Source: Microtetraspora glauca (GTDB lineage: Bacteria > Actinomycetota > Actinomycetes > Streptosporangiales > Streptosporangiaceae). Taken from it: DNA of 64,000 nucleotides. The stretch's first letter is position 1; each line of letters begins with the position of its first letter. The stretch covers positions 1 through 64,000 of the forward strand of contig BBYL01000012.1 in assembly GCA_001570385.1 (NCBI GenBank). The letters run 5' to 3'. This document shows positions 54,848 to 62,838 of this stretch, piece after piece. The position numbers and the translations under genes are program-made. The notes below the pieces were generated by a model. It searched no databases, was not told the origin of the DNA, and saw only the letters and a list, made by a program, of their open reading frames with translations.

Positions 54848-56140
54848 ATGGCGAGCCTGGATCCGCGAAACGTGCTGAAGGAACGTCCGTCGGTCGGCCT
54901 GATCATCGGCTTGGTCCTCGCAGGCATCTGCACCCTCGTGACCTTGTCGTTCGACATATTCAACGGCGGTGCCGTCCAGTTCTTCATCGCCCTCGTGCTC
55001 GCGGTCGCCCCCGTCCCGCTGCTGCTGGCCGGAGTGCTAGCCCTCGACCGCATGGAACCGGAGCCGCGCGCCAACCTCGCCTTCGCGTTCGCGTGGGGAG
55101 CCGGGGTCGCCGTGCTCTTCGCCGGCCTGCTGAACTCGCTCAACCTGATCTACGTCGAGCACCAGATCGGCAACGCGGCCAACGCGCGCAACATCGTCGC
55201 GACGTTCGTCGCCCCGCTGGTCGAGGAGACGATGAAGGGCCTGGTCCTGCTGGGCCTGCTCCGGTTCCGCCGCCAGGAGCTCGACGGGCCCACCGACGGC
55301 ATCATCTACGCCAGCATGGTCGGCCTCGGGTTCGCCATGTCGGAGAACGTCAGCTACTACCTGGCCGCGCTGTCCGAACACGGCGCCGAGGGGCTCGCGG
55401 CCACGGTCGTGCTCAGGGGCGTGCTGTCCCCGTTCGCGCATCCGCTGTTCACATCCCTGATCGGCATCTCCGTGGCGTACGCGGCGCAGCGGCAGGGGAA
55501 GTCGGGCATCGGGGTCGTCGTCGCGGGCTGGATCGGCGCCATGGTCCTGCACGGCCTCTGGAACGGGCTCGCCTCCTTCGGGGGCTTCGCCGGGCTCGCC
55601 GTCGCCTACCTGGCGCTGATGATCCTGCTCTTCATCGAGATCGGCGTCATCTTCAGGGACCGCAAGCGCATCGTCGGGCTGATCAACCGCTTCCTGCCGC
55701 CGTACGAGGTCAACGGCCTGATCAACCAGGCGGACATCTTCATGTTGTCGTCGCTCAAGGGCAGGCGCCAGGCCCGTCAGTGGGCCAAGGCGCACGGGGG
55801 CAAGGCGGGCTCGCGGGCGATGAGCGACTACCAGCTCGCCGCCACCGAGCTGGGACTGCTCCACGAGCGGGCGTACCGCGGCGGGATCGACGAGAAATCC
55901 TTCCGCGAGCGGCAGTGGGCCCTCGCGGACCTCATGGCGCACGCGCGCATGTCGTTCCCGCTGCCGGGACGGCACCAGTCGGCGGCCGCGAGGGGAATGC
56001 CGCCGCCCGGATACGCGCCGGGAGCCCCGCCGGCCGGCCATCCGCAGAACGGCAGGGAGGGGACGCCGCCGCAGTATCCGCCTCCTCCGTTCCCGGGGCC
56101 CGGTCAGCATCCTCGCGGGGACCAGCCGCCGAGGACGTAG
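54848..56140 (+). CDS. PrsW family intramembrane protease
   Basis: This 430-residue glutamic-type membrane protease has eight helices in the first 300 residues. Motifs are APLVEETMKGLVLL (EExxK), GLGFAMSENVSYY, FAHPLFTSLIGISVAYA and VLHGLWNGLA, which form the PrsW active site. The last 130 residues are soluble and Pro/Gly-rich (PPPGYAPGAPPAGHP). In Bacillus PrsW cleaves an anti-sigma factor; the substrate here is unknown. The ATG at 54848 follows TACATT by 6 nt, so the mRNA may be leaderless. Confidence 0.88.
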   Translation: MASLDPRNVLKERPSVGLIIGLVLAGICTLVTLSFDIFNGGAVQFFIALVLAVAPVPLLLAGVLALDRMEPEPRANLAFAFAWGAGVAVLFAGLLNSLNLIYVEHQIGNAANARNIVATFVAPLVEETMKGLVLLGLLRFRRQELDGPTDGIIYASMVGLGFAMSENVSYYLAALSEHGAEGLAATVVLRGVLSPFAHPLFTSLIGISVAYAAQRQGKSGIGVVVAGWIGAMVLHGLWNGLASFGGFAGLAVAYLALMILLFIEIGVIFRDRKRIVGLINRFLPPYEVNGLINQADIFMLSSLKGRRQARQWAKAHGGKAGSRAMSDYQLAATELGLLHERAYRGGIDEKSFRERQWALADLMAHARMSFPLPGRHQSAAARGMPPPGYAPGAPPAGHPQNGREGTPPQYPPPPFPGPGQHPRGDQPPRT

Positions 56141-56235
56141 CCGATAGTTCTCCGGCGAAGGTGCTCTTTTCCGGCGATGTTCCCGCGTGCTTGAATCGGG
56201 GTGCGCGATGGCCCTGATGGGTGGGCTCAGGAGGG

Positions 56236-56255
56236 GCGTACGGCGTGCCGTACGC
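56236..56255 (+). promoter_or_regulatory. Inverted repeat upstream of the LPMO gene
   Basis: GCGTACGGC (56236-56244) and GCCGTACGC (56247-56255) are exact 9-nt arms separated by GT. It lies about 100 nt before the GTG start of the oxygenase gene and is a candidate operator or leader hairpin. It does not resemble a CelR/CebR box. Confidence 0.5.
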
Positions 56256-56356
56256 GGTTCTCGTACCGACCACGCCGTTCCGGCGTGCCCGGCGCGCTCC
56301 ACCGCAGGGAGGGGCGCGCGTCCGCGGCGCGCCCGCCCATCACGAGGAGAACCCCT

Positions 56357-57397
56357 GTGAGATCCAGGCGCAAACTCGCCGTCCTCACCACGATCACGGT
56401 GGCGGTCGCCGGAGTCGCCATCGCCCTGTTCCAGGGCGCCGCCGAAGCGCACGGCGCGCTTCAGGCCCCCGCCAGCCGGACCTACGCCTGCTACGTCGAC
56501 GGCCTGACCGGGGGCGAGATCAAGCCCAACAATCCCGCCTGCAAACAGGCCGTCGCGACCGGCGGCACCCAGCCGCTCTACGACTGGTACGGCGTGCTCC
56601 GCTCCGACGGCGCCGGCCGTACGCGGGGCTTCATCCCGGACGGCCAGCTGTGCAGCGGCGGGTCCAGCAAGTACGCCGCCTACGACGTGCCCCGGGCGGA
56701 CTGGCCGACCACCACCGTGCGGGCCCGTGACGTCTACAACTTCGTCTATGGCGCCTGGGTGCCGCACCCGGGCGGGTTCAAGCTCTACGTCACCAAGGAC
56801 GGCTACGACCCCACCAAGCCGCTCACCTGGGCGGACATGGAGGATCAGCCGTTCCTGACGGCCGACCCGGAACCCGCGGTGAGCAACGGCGCCTACCGCT
56901 TCTCCGGCACGATGCCGGCCAAGTACGGACGGCACATCATCTACGCGGTGTGGTATCGCTCCGACAGTCAGGAGACCTTCTACGGCTGCTCGGACGTCGA
57001 CTTCATCGGCGACATGGCGTCCCCGTCCCCCTCGGCGTCGCCGTCTCCGAGCGTCTCGCCCAGCCCGTCTCCGAGCCCGTCGCCCAGCGGGCCGCTCGGG
57101 GCGTCCTGCACGGCCACGGTGACGCTGACCAACTCCTGGTCCGGCGGCTTCCAGGGTGAGGTCACCATCAAGAACACCGGCACCTCGGTGCTGAACGGCT
57201 GGTACGTCCAGTGGACGCTGCCGACCGGCGCCAAGGTCACCCAGGCGTGGAACGGCACGTCCATGCAGAGCGGGCCGACGGCCATGATCCATGCGGAGAC
57301 GTGGAACTCGGCACTGGCGCCCGGGGCGGGCGCGACCGCCGGGTTCCTCGGCACGTCCACCTCGACGCCCACGTTCACGGACGTGAGCTGCGGCTGA
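56357..57397 (+). CDS. AA10 lytic polysaccharide monooxygenase with CBM2
   Basis: This is a secreted copper enzyme of 346 residues. The signal peptide ends AAEA and the mature chain starts HGALQAPASRTYAC, giving the N-terminal His32 of the copper histidine brace; the second brace His is probably in AWVPHPGGFKLYVT. Cysteines in YACYVDG, NNPACKQ and GCSDVDF fit AA10 disulfides. A Ser-Pro linker (SPSPSASPSPS and onward) leads to a family 2 carbohydrate-binding module with end cysteines (ASCTATVTLTNSW to DVSCG). It attacks cellulose or chitin; CBM2 suggests crystalline cellulose. GAGGAGA precedes the GTG start. Confidence 0.93.
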   Translation: MRSRRKLAVLTTITVAVAGVAIALFQGAAEAHGALQAPASRTYACYVDGLTGGEIKPNNPACKQAVATGGTQPLYDWYGVLRSDGAGRTRGFIPDGQLCSGGSSKYAAYDVPRADWPTTTVRARDVYNFVYGAWVPHPGGFKLYVTKDGYDPTKPLTWADMEDQPFLTADPEPAVSNGAYRFSGTMPAKYGRHIIYAVWYRSDSQETFYGCSDVDFIGDMASPSPSASPSPSVSPSPSPSPSPSGPLGASCTATVTLTNSWSGGFQGEVTIKNTGTSVLNGWYVQWTLPTGAKVTQAWNGTSMQSGPTAMIHAETWNSALAPGAGATAGFLGTSTSTPTFTDVSCG

Positions 57398-57412
57398 TCC
57401 GAGCCGGGAAAC

Positions 57413-57450
57413 GGAACCGGGGAGGGCGGCGTCCCGCTCTCCCCGGTTCC
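57413..57450. terminator. Hairpin after the LPMO gene
   Basis: GGAACCGGGGAG (57413-57424) and CTCCCCGGTTCC (57439-57450) are exact 12-nt arms, starting 16 nt after the stop. No T-run follows. Confidence 0.7.
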
Positions 57451-57535
57451 TGCGATGGGTGGGCGGAGGAGGGTCCGCCCTCATACACGCGATGCGATGG
57501 CCTCGGTCGTACGGCCTCACCTCCCGAAAGGGCTC

Positions 57536-57549
57536 TGGGAGCGCTCCCA
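57536..57549. promoter_or_regulatory. Perfect CelR/CebR-type operator
   Basis: TGGGAGCGCTCCCA is the exact 14-bp palindrome bound by CelR of Thermobifida fusca and CebR of Streptomyces, LacI-family repressors released by cellobiose. Both neighbouring genes end towards it (LPMO at 57397 on plus, the SanA/YdcF gene at 57630 on minus), so no intact gene start lies within its usual range. A 63-nt frame at 57650-57712 (MKVSFSGASRTWLG) is the only start-like sequence downstream. Confidence 0.85.
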
Positions 57550-57629
57550 TGGACACGGTGATCGGACCCTACGTCCGGGCTGGGAGAGAAGGCCAGGCAA
57601 GCGGCCACAGGCGGCCGGATCGCCACAGG

Positions 57630-58397
57630 TCAGAGGGGGCGCCGGGATGAAAGTTTCGTTCTCCGGCGCGTCGCGGACGTGGCTCGGGACGCGAGCGCCC
57701 GGTCGAGCGTGACCTCGCGCGGGCCGAGGAAGTGAGGGTCCGCATGGAGGACCTTCGCCTCCAGCAGCGCCTTCGCCGAGGCGAAGAACTCCCGTGTGGC
57801 GTAGACATACGTGTCGACCGGCCAGTCCTTCGAGGAGTCGTCGCCGACCCCGAACGAGTCCAGCCCCGCCGTACGGCACAGCGTCACGGCACGGGGGAGA
57901 TGGAAGTCCTGGGTCACCACGATGGCGCGGGACGCTCCGAAGATCTTCTTGGCGCGGACGCATGAGGCCCACGTGTCGAATCCGGCGTAGTCGAGGACGA
58001 CCTTCTCCGCCGGGACCCCGTGCGCGGTCAGGTAGTCGCGCATCGCGGTCGGCTCGTCGTAGCCGACGCGGCTGTTGTCGCCCGACACCAGCAGCGCCCG
58101 GACCTTGCCCGCGCGGTAGAGCCGTACCCCGATGTCGAGCCGGGTGCGCAGCATCGGCGTGGGCCGGGCGCCCGCGGTGAGCCCGGCGCCCAGCACGAGC
58201 GCGACCGGCATCGAGGGAACCGAGGCCATCCACGCGTCCGACCGGCCGGCGCTGACGCGATGGCCGGAACTGTCCAGCCAGGCCCAGGTCATCGGGGCGA
58301 GGGCGAGGACGCTCAGCGCCACCAGGATCTGGAAGCCGCGCCGCAAACCGGTGCGGGACCAGGTCCAGGGGAGGAGACGGCTCAGAGAGTGGCTCAT
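57630..58397 (-). CDS. SanA/YdcF (DUF218) membrane protein
   Basis: The 255-residue protein has one N-terminal membrane helix (GFQILVALSVLALAPMTWAWL) and an extracytoplasmic DUF218 domain: VALVLGAG, then GVRLYRAGKVRALLVSGDNSRVGYDEPTAMRDYLTAHGVP, VLDYAGFDTWASCVRAKKIFG and IVVTQDFHLPRAVTLC. The family affects vancomycin sensitivity and envelope integrity in enterobacteria; its reaction is unknown. The ATG at 58397 is the start. A hairpin separates it from the response regulator upstream. Confidence 0.85.
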   Translation of the reverse strand: MSHSLSRLLPWTWSRTGLRRGFQILVALSVLALAPMTWAWLDSSGHRVSAGRSDAWMASVPSMPVALVLGAGLTAGARPTPMLRTRLDIGVRLYRAGKVRALLVSGDNSRVGYDEPTAMRDYLTAHGVPAEKVVLDYAGFDTWASCVRAKKIFGASRAIVVTQDFHLPRAVTLCRTAGLDSFGVGDDSSKDWPVDTYVYATREFFASAKALLEAKVLHADPHFLGPREVTLDRALASRATSATRRRTKLSSRRPL

Positions 58398-58434
58398 GGA
58401 GCGCCAAGTCTAGATCGAGTCTTCACGGATCTCT

Positions 58435-58453
58435 CCCGGTTCGCGGAACCGGG
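58435..58453 (-). terminator. Hairpin between the response regulator and SanA-like genes
   Basis: CCCGGTTC (58435-58442) and GAACCGGG (58446-58453) are exact 8-bp arms with a 3-nt loop, in the 141-nt gap between two minus-strand genes. It may end the two-component transcript. Confidence 0.5.
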
Positions 58454-58538
58454 CGTCGGCGGCGGGCGCCTCTGCGGGTGGCCGCGCGGCGTGCCGCCGC
58501 CCCCGGGTCCGCTCCGAGAACGCGGGCCGCCCTTGGTG

Positions 58539-59210
58539 TCAGGACGCCCGTCCCGCCGCCTCGGCGTCATGGACGATCAGCGCGATCTGGACCCTGTTGT
58601 TCAGCCCCAGCTTGGTGAGGATCCGCGACACGTGCGCCTTGACCGTCGGCACGCTCATGTAGAGCTCGCCGCCGATCTGGGCGTTGGACCTGCCCTCGCC
58701 GACCGCGATCGCGACCTCCCGCTCACGCCCGCTCAGCCTGTCCAGCTGGGCGCGGGCCCGATCGCGGCGGCCGCCCGCGCCGCCGTCGGAGACATGCGAG
58801 ATGAGCTGGCGGGTGACCGCCGGCGACAGGATGGGCTCGCCCGCGGCGACCCTGCGCACCGCGGCGACCAGGTCGGCCGGGTGGATGTCCTTCAGCAGGA
58901 ACCCCGCCGCTCCCGCACGCAGCGCCCGCAGCACCTGCGCGTCGGCGTGGAAGGTGGTCAGCACCACCACCTCGGGAGGGCCGGCCGTGGCGCGCAGCCT
59001 CTCGGTGGCGACCAGCCCGTCGACGCGGGGCATCCGGATGTCCATCAGCACGACGTCGGGCCGGCGTTCGGCGACCATGGAAGGCACCTGGTCGCCGTCC
59101 GACGCCTCACCGGTGATCTCGATGTCGCCCGCGCCCGCGAGGATCATCGACAGTCCCGCGCGTACGAGCGCGTCGTCGTCGACGACGAGCACCTTGATCG
59201 GAGCGTTCAT
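58539..59210 (-). CDS. NarL-family response regulator
   Basis: This 223-residue regulator has a receiver with VLVVDDDALVRAGL, phosphoacceptor Asp in VVLMDIRMPRVDG (about residue 54), Thr in VVVLTTFH and Lys in GFLLKDIHP. The C-terminal LuxR-type helix-turn-helix is LSGREREVAIAVGEGRSNAQIGGELYMSVPTVKAHVSRIL. The ATG at 59210 is chosen because the product then begins with the receiver; AAGGGAAGG lies just upstream. The cognate kinase is encoded 72 nt upstream on the same strand. Confidence 0.93.
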   Translation of the reverse strand: MNAPIKVLVVDDDALVRAGLSMILAGAGDIEITGEASDGDQVPSMVAERRPDVVLMDIRMPRVDGLVATERLRATAGPPEVVVLTTFHADAQVLRALRAGAAGFLLKDIHPADLVAAVRRVAAGEPILSPAVTRQLISHVSDGGAGGRRDRARAQLDRLSGREREVAIAVGEGRSNAQIGGELYMSVPTVKAHVSRILTKLGLNNRVQIALIVHDAEAAGRAS

Positions 59211-59282
59211 GCCTTCCCTTCCCGCGGTGTCTCCCGGCGGCTTCCAGGTGTGTTCCAACGTCTTTCTCAGGGTGGTCCGGCG

Positions 59283-60485
59283 TCACGGCCACGGCAACCA
59301 CGCGTGCAGCACGAACACGCCTCCGGGCGTGAGGCGATGGTCCAGGCGGCCGCCGGCCAGCTCCGCGCGCTCGGCCAGGCCGATGAGGCCGGTGCCCGTA
59401 CCCGGGATCTCGGAGATCATCGAGCGGCGGTGCGTCGCCACGGGTGCCGGGTTGCTCACCTCCACCGTCACCCCCTCGCCCGGCGCGCCCGACACGCGTA
59501 CGGTCACCGGCGCGCCGGGAGCGTGCTTGCGGGCGTTGGTGAGCGCCTCCTGGACGACGCGGTAGGCGTTGCGGCCCAGGACCTCGGGCGGGGCGGCCTC
59601 GTCGGACATCGGTACGGCGAGCTCCAGCGCCACCTCGGTACCGGCCTGGCGCGACTCCTCCACCAGCGGGGCCAGGTCGGCCAGCGTGGCCTGCGGACGC
59701 TCCGGCCGCGCGTCTTCCGGGACCTGCCGCAGGACGCCGATCACCTCGCGCAGGTCCTGCAGAGCCTGGTGCGCACTGGCCCTGATGGCGCTCGCCGCGC
59801 GCCGGATCTGCTCGGGAGGGGCGCCTGGGCTGTACTCCAGCGCCCCCGCGTGCAGGCTCAGGATCGAGATGCGGTGGGCGAGCACGTCGTGCATCTCCCG
59901 GGCGATCCGCTCCCGCTCCAGCCGCCGCGCCTCCTCGGCCGCGATGGAGGACCTGGCACGCAGGGAGAGGACCAGCTGCCGCCGGGCCCGTACGACGATG
60001 CCCCAGGCGAAGATCATCAGAATGAGGGTCGTCATCAGCAGGAACGACCCCCAGACGCCGAGGAGAGGGTCCGGCCGCAGGTGCACGTACGGGATCGCGG
60101 TCAGGATCCCGAACGCCACCACCGGTCCGGCGATCTTGAACGGGCGGTGCACCGCCACGGTGAACAGCGCCACGATGGACGCGCCCCCCACCAGCGTGAG
60201 CACCGAGGTGAGCGACGACGTCACCAGGGCCAAGGTGACCGGCCGGCGGCGGCGCAGCCACACCGCCGCGCAGGACAGCACGCCCAGGACCTGCTCGACC
60301 ACGATGTAGCCCCGTGCCTCGCCCGCGATGTCCGGCGCCGAGAGCAGCGTCACCCCGCAGGCCGCCAGGAACATGCACGTGTCCACGATCCAGTCGCGGG
60401 TCGAGCGCCGTACGGGGCGGTCCTCCTCGCCCTCGCCGAGAAGGACCGAGGGCAGCAGCCACCGGTATTCCATTCTCGACGTCAT
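59283..60485 (-). CDS. Two-component sensor histidine kinase (HisKA_3)
   Basis: This is a NarL-type sensor kinase of about 400 residues. The N-terminal 170 residues hold four or five helices with short loops, so the signal is probably sensed in or near the membrane. The phosphorylated His is in RIAREMHDVLAHRISILSLHAG. The ATPase domain has AYRVVQEALTNARKHAPG (N-box) and GTGTGLIGLAERAELAGG (G-box). ATG codons at 60485 and 60491 are possible; TAACCT 8 nt before 60485 suggests a leaderless mRNA. It is divergent from the small membrane gene at 60596. Confidence 0.93.
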   Translation of the reverse strand: MTSRMEYRWLLPSVLLGEGEEDRPVRRSTRDWIVDTCMFLAACGVTLLSAPDIAGEARGYIVVEQVLGVLSCAAVWLRRRRPVTLALVTSSLTSVLTLVGGASIVALFTVAVHRPFKIAGPVVAFGILTAIPYVHLRPDPLLGVWGSFLLMTTLILMIFAWGIVVRARRQLVLSLRARSSIAAEEARRLERERIAREMHDVLAHRISILSLHAGALEYSPGAPPEQIRRAASAIRASAHQALQDLREVIGVLRQVPEDARPERPQATLADLAPLVEESRQAGTEVALELAVPMSDEAAPPEVLGRNAYRVVQEALTNARKHAPGAPVTVRVSGAPGEGVTVEVSNPAPVATHRRSMISEIPGTGTGLIGLAERAELAGGRLDHRLTPGGVFVLHAWLPWP

Positions 60486-60534
60486 GGTCATCGAGGTTAC
60501 GGCGTGGCTGCCGATCCACGACACCGACCAAAGT

Positions 60535-60552
60535 AGGTAGCGCCGGCTACCT
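60535..60552. promoter_or_regulatory. Inverted repeat between the sensor kinase and small membrane genes
   Basis: AGGTAGC (60535-60541) and GCTACCT (60546-60552) are exact 7-nt arms around GCCG. It lies midway in the 110-nt divergent gap, a suitable place for an operator of the NarL-type regulator that would control both directions. Confidence 0.5.
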
Positions 60553-60595
60553 CGGCACGAGGCGGCCGGCCGCGCCGCGAGCCGATGCTTGGAGC

Positions 60596-60820
60596 ATGAA
60601 GACGTTGCTCGAAATCGCGGGCTGGGCGGCGGTCGTCCAGGGAGTGGGCGGAGCCGTCACCCACCTGCTCGGCTGGTGGAGGTGGGCGCACGACCTCCTG
60701 ATCGTGAACCGCCTCGACATCCTGGCCGGATACGAGGTGTTCGCCTCGCTCGCGCTCGTGGTGCTCGGGTTCGCCCTGCTCGGGACCTCCGAGACGCTGA
60801 ACAAGGACCGGACCTCGTGA
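60596..60820 (+). CDS. Small two-helix membrane protein
   Basis: This 74-residue protein has two hydrophobic stretches (IAGWAAVVQGVGGAVTHLLGWW and VFASLALVVLGFALLG) with a polar turn (HDLLIVNRLDILAGYE) between. No known family is recognised. GGAG lies very close to the ATG at 60596, so initiation may be leaderless. Its TGA overlaps the GTG of the PH-domain gene (GTGA at 60817-60820), so it belongs to that operon. Confidence 0.7.
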   Translation: MKTLLEIAGWAAVVQGVGGAVTHLLGWWRWAHDLLIVNRLDILAGYEVFASLALVVLGFALLGTSETLNKDRTS

Positions 60821-61311
60821 CGCCGTCCCTGCGGATGCGACCGCCGCGCAACCAGGCCGACCCGCGCGCGGTGGCGTGGTGGACGGTCCAGGCACTGCTG
60901 CTCGCCGTCCCGCTGGTGATCGCCGCGTCCCTGGCGTACTGGCTCCTCACCGACCGGCCGGTCTGGCTCGGTGCGATCGTGATCGCGTTCGGGCTGGCCT
61001 GCCTGGGGTTCGTCGTCCTGGCGCCCCGGGCGTACTACCGGGTCGAGCGCTGGGAGGTGACCGGCGAGGCGGTCTACACGCGTACGGGCTGGCTCACGCA
61101 GACCTGGCGGGTCGCGCCGATGTCGCGCATCCAGACCGTCGACACCGTCCGCGGGCCGGTGCAGCGGCTGTTCGGGCTCGCCGGCGTGACGGTGACCACG
61201 GCCTCGGCCGCCGGCCCGGTCAAGATCGAGGCGCTCGACCGGGAACTGGCCGCGGAGCTGGCCGAACACCTGACCCTGATCACCCAGAACACCCCCGGGG
61301 ACGCGACATGA
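60817..61311 (+). CDS. bPH2 (YdbS-like) membrane protein
   Basis: This 164-residue protein has two N-terminal helices (VQALLLAVPLVIAASLAYWLL and LGAIVIAFGLACLGFVVLAP) followed by a bacterial PH domain type 2: YYRVERWEVTGEAVYTRTGWLTQTWRVAPMSRIQTVDTVRGPVQRLFGLAGVTVTTASA. The layout is that of YdbS. Start GTG 60817; its TGA overlaps the next ATG (61308-61311). Confidence 0.88.
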   Translation: MTPSLRMRPPRNQADPRAVAWWTVQALLLAVPLVIAASLAYWLLTDRPVWLGAIVIAFGLACLGFVVLAPRAYYRVERWEVTGEAVYTRTGWLTQTWRVAPMSRIQTVDTVRGPVQRLFGLAGVTVTTASAAGPVKIEALDRELAAELAEHLTLITQNTPGDAT

Positions 61312-62825
61312 CCCTCGGCACCGAAGAGGCCGCCGCGCGGGAGGAGACCGACTGGCTCGCGCCGCACCCGCGCGTCGTGGCCGCGGCCGCCGTGTTCTCC
61401 CTCGGCGTCGCGGTGCCCGCGGTGGTCGCGCTCGCGCGCTTCCTGCTCGGCAGGGACGTCGCCGTCGGCCTGGTCGTCGCCGCGGGGGCGGGCGCGACGG
61501 TCCTCATCGCCGCCGCGGGCGCGGCCTACGAGACCGCGCGCCTGCGCACCACCCGCTACCGCCTCACCGGGCAGCGCCTGGAACTGCGCTCCGGCATCTG
61601 GACCAAGGAGCACCGCGCCGTCCCGCGCGAGCGGGTGCGCAGCGTGGACGTCACCGCCGATCCCGTACGGCGTGCGCTCGGCCTGGCCGTGGTGAAGGTG
61701 GGCACCGGCGAGCACGCCTCCGGCGAGCGGGCCGAACTGACGCTCGACGCGCTCGCCGTGGCCGAGGCCGAGGCGCTGCGCCGCGTCCTGCTGGCCGAGC
61801 GCCCGGCGGAACAGGCGGAGGGGCCGCTCGCCGAGCTGCGCTGGTCGTGGATCAGGTACGCGCCGCTGACGGTGTGGACGGTCGTCGGCGGCGGGCTGGT
61901 GCTGGGCGGTCTGTACAAGCTGCTGGGCACGCTGGGATTCGAGCCGTCGGAGTCGGAGGCCGTCGCGCGGGCCTGGGAGTGGTTCACCGCCACGCCGTGG
62001 CTCACCGTCCCGATCCTCCTGCTGGCCAACGTCCTGGTGGGGCTGGTGGGCGCGATCGCGCTGTACGCCGAGTCGTGGGGGAAGTACCGCCTGGAGCGCG
62101 AGCCGGCCACGCTGCGGATCCGCCGCGGCCTGCTCACGACCCGCTCGCTCACCTTGGAGGAGCGGCGGCTGCGCGGGGTGGCGGTGACGGAGCCGCTGCT
62201 GTTGCGGCTGGGCGGCGGGGCGAGGGTCACGGCGGTCGCGACGGGCCTGAAGAAGGCGGAGGAGAACCAGACCGAGGACGTCGCCGCGCTGACGCCGCCA
62301 CTGCCGGCGGGAGAGGCCCGCCGGATCGCCTCCGGCGTCCTGCGGGAGGAGTTCGACCCCGCCGGGCTGCGCGGCCACCCCCGGGCGGCCAGGGGCAGGC
62401 GGGTGCGCCGGGCGCTCCTCACCGTGGTGACACTCGCCGCCGGGCTGGGCGTGCTCGCCTCGCGGACCTCCTGGGTGCCCGGCTGGGTGTGGGCGCTGCC
62501 GGTCCTGGCGGTTCCGGCCGGATGGGCGCTCGCCGCCGACGCCTATCGCTCGCTGGGCCACGGCCTCACCCGGCGGCACCTGCTGACCCGGTCGGGTACG
62601 GCACGGCGCAGGACGGTCGCCCTGGACCGCGCCGGGATCGTCGGTTGGACGATCAGCCAGTCGGTGTTCCAGCGCCGGGCCGGCCTGCTGAACGTGTCGG
62701 CCACGACCGCCGCGGGTGCGGGCCGCTATGACGTGCTGGACGTGGGCCAGGACGACGGGCTGCTGCTGGCCTCGCGGGCGGTGCCCGGCCTGCTGGAGCC
62801 GTTCGTCGAGGAGTTCGTCGAGTAG
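61308..62825 (+). CDS. bPH2 (YdbT-like) membrane protein with three PH domains
   Basis: The 505-residue partner of the YdbS-like protein has paired helices and three bPH2 units: RYRLTGQRLELRSGIWTKEHRAVPRERVRSVDV near residue 82; YRLEREPATLRIRRGLLTTRSLTLEERRLRGVAV near 262; HLLTRSGTARRRTVALDRAGIVGWTISQSVFQRR near 425. YdbS and YdbT act together in resistance to some lantibiotic-like peptides in Bacillus; a similar envelope role is inferred. It is convergent with ctaA, 13 nt away, with no clear terminator between. Confidence 0.88.
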   Translation: MTLGTEEAAAREETDWLAPHPRVVAAAAVFSLGVAVPAVVALARFLLGRDVAVGLVVAAGAGATVLIAAAGAAYETARLRTTRYRLTGQRLELRSGIWTKEHRAVPRERVRSVDVTADPVRRALGLAVVKVGTGEHASGERAELTLDALAVAEAEALRRVLLAERPAEQAEGPLAELRWSWIRYAPLTVWTVVGGGLVLGGLYKLLGTLGFEPSESEAVARAWEWFTATPWLTVPILLLANVLVGLVGAIALYAESWGKYRLEREPATLRIRRGLLTTRSLTLEERRLRGVAVTEPLLLRLGGGARVTAVATGLKKAEENQTEDVAALTPPLPAGEARRIASGVLREEFDPAGLRGHPRAARGRRVRRALLTVVTLAAGLGVLASRTSWVPGWVWALPVLAVPAGWALAADAYRSLGHGLTRRHLLTRSGTARRRTVALDRAGIVGWTISQSVFQRRAGLLNVSATTAAGAGRYDVLDVGQDDGLLLASRAVPGLLEPFVEEFVE

Positions 62826-62838
62826 AGCGGGTAGCCGC

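Noticed and set aside
57455..57712. Short plus-strand frame across the CelR box as a gene
   Set aside because: Composition is low-complexity Arg/Gly, it has no ribosome site and it runs across the operator; at most the 57650 start is a gene remnant.
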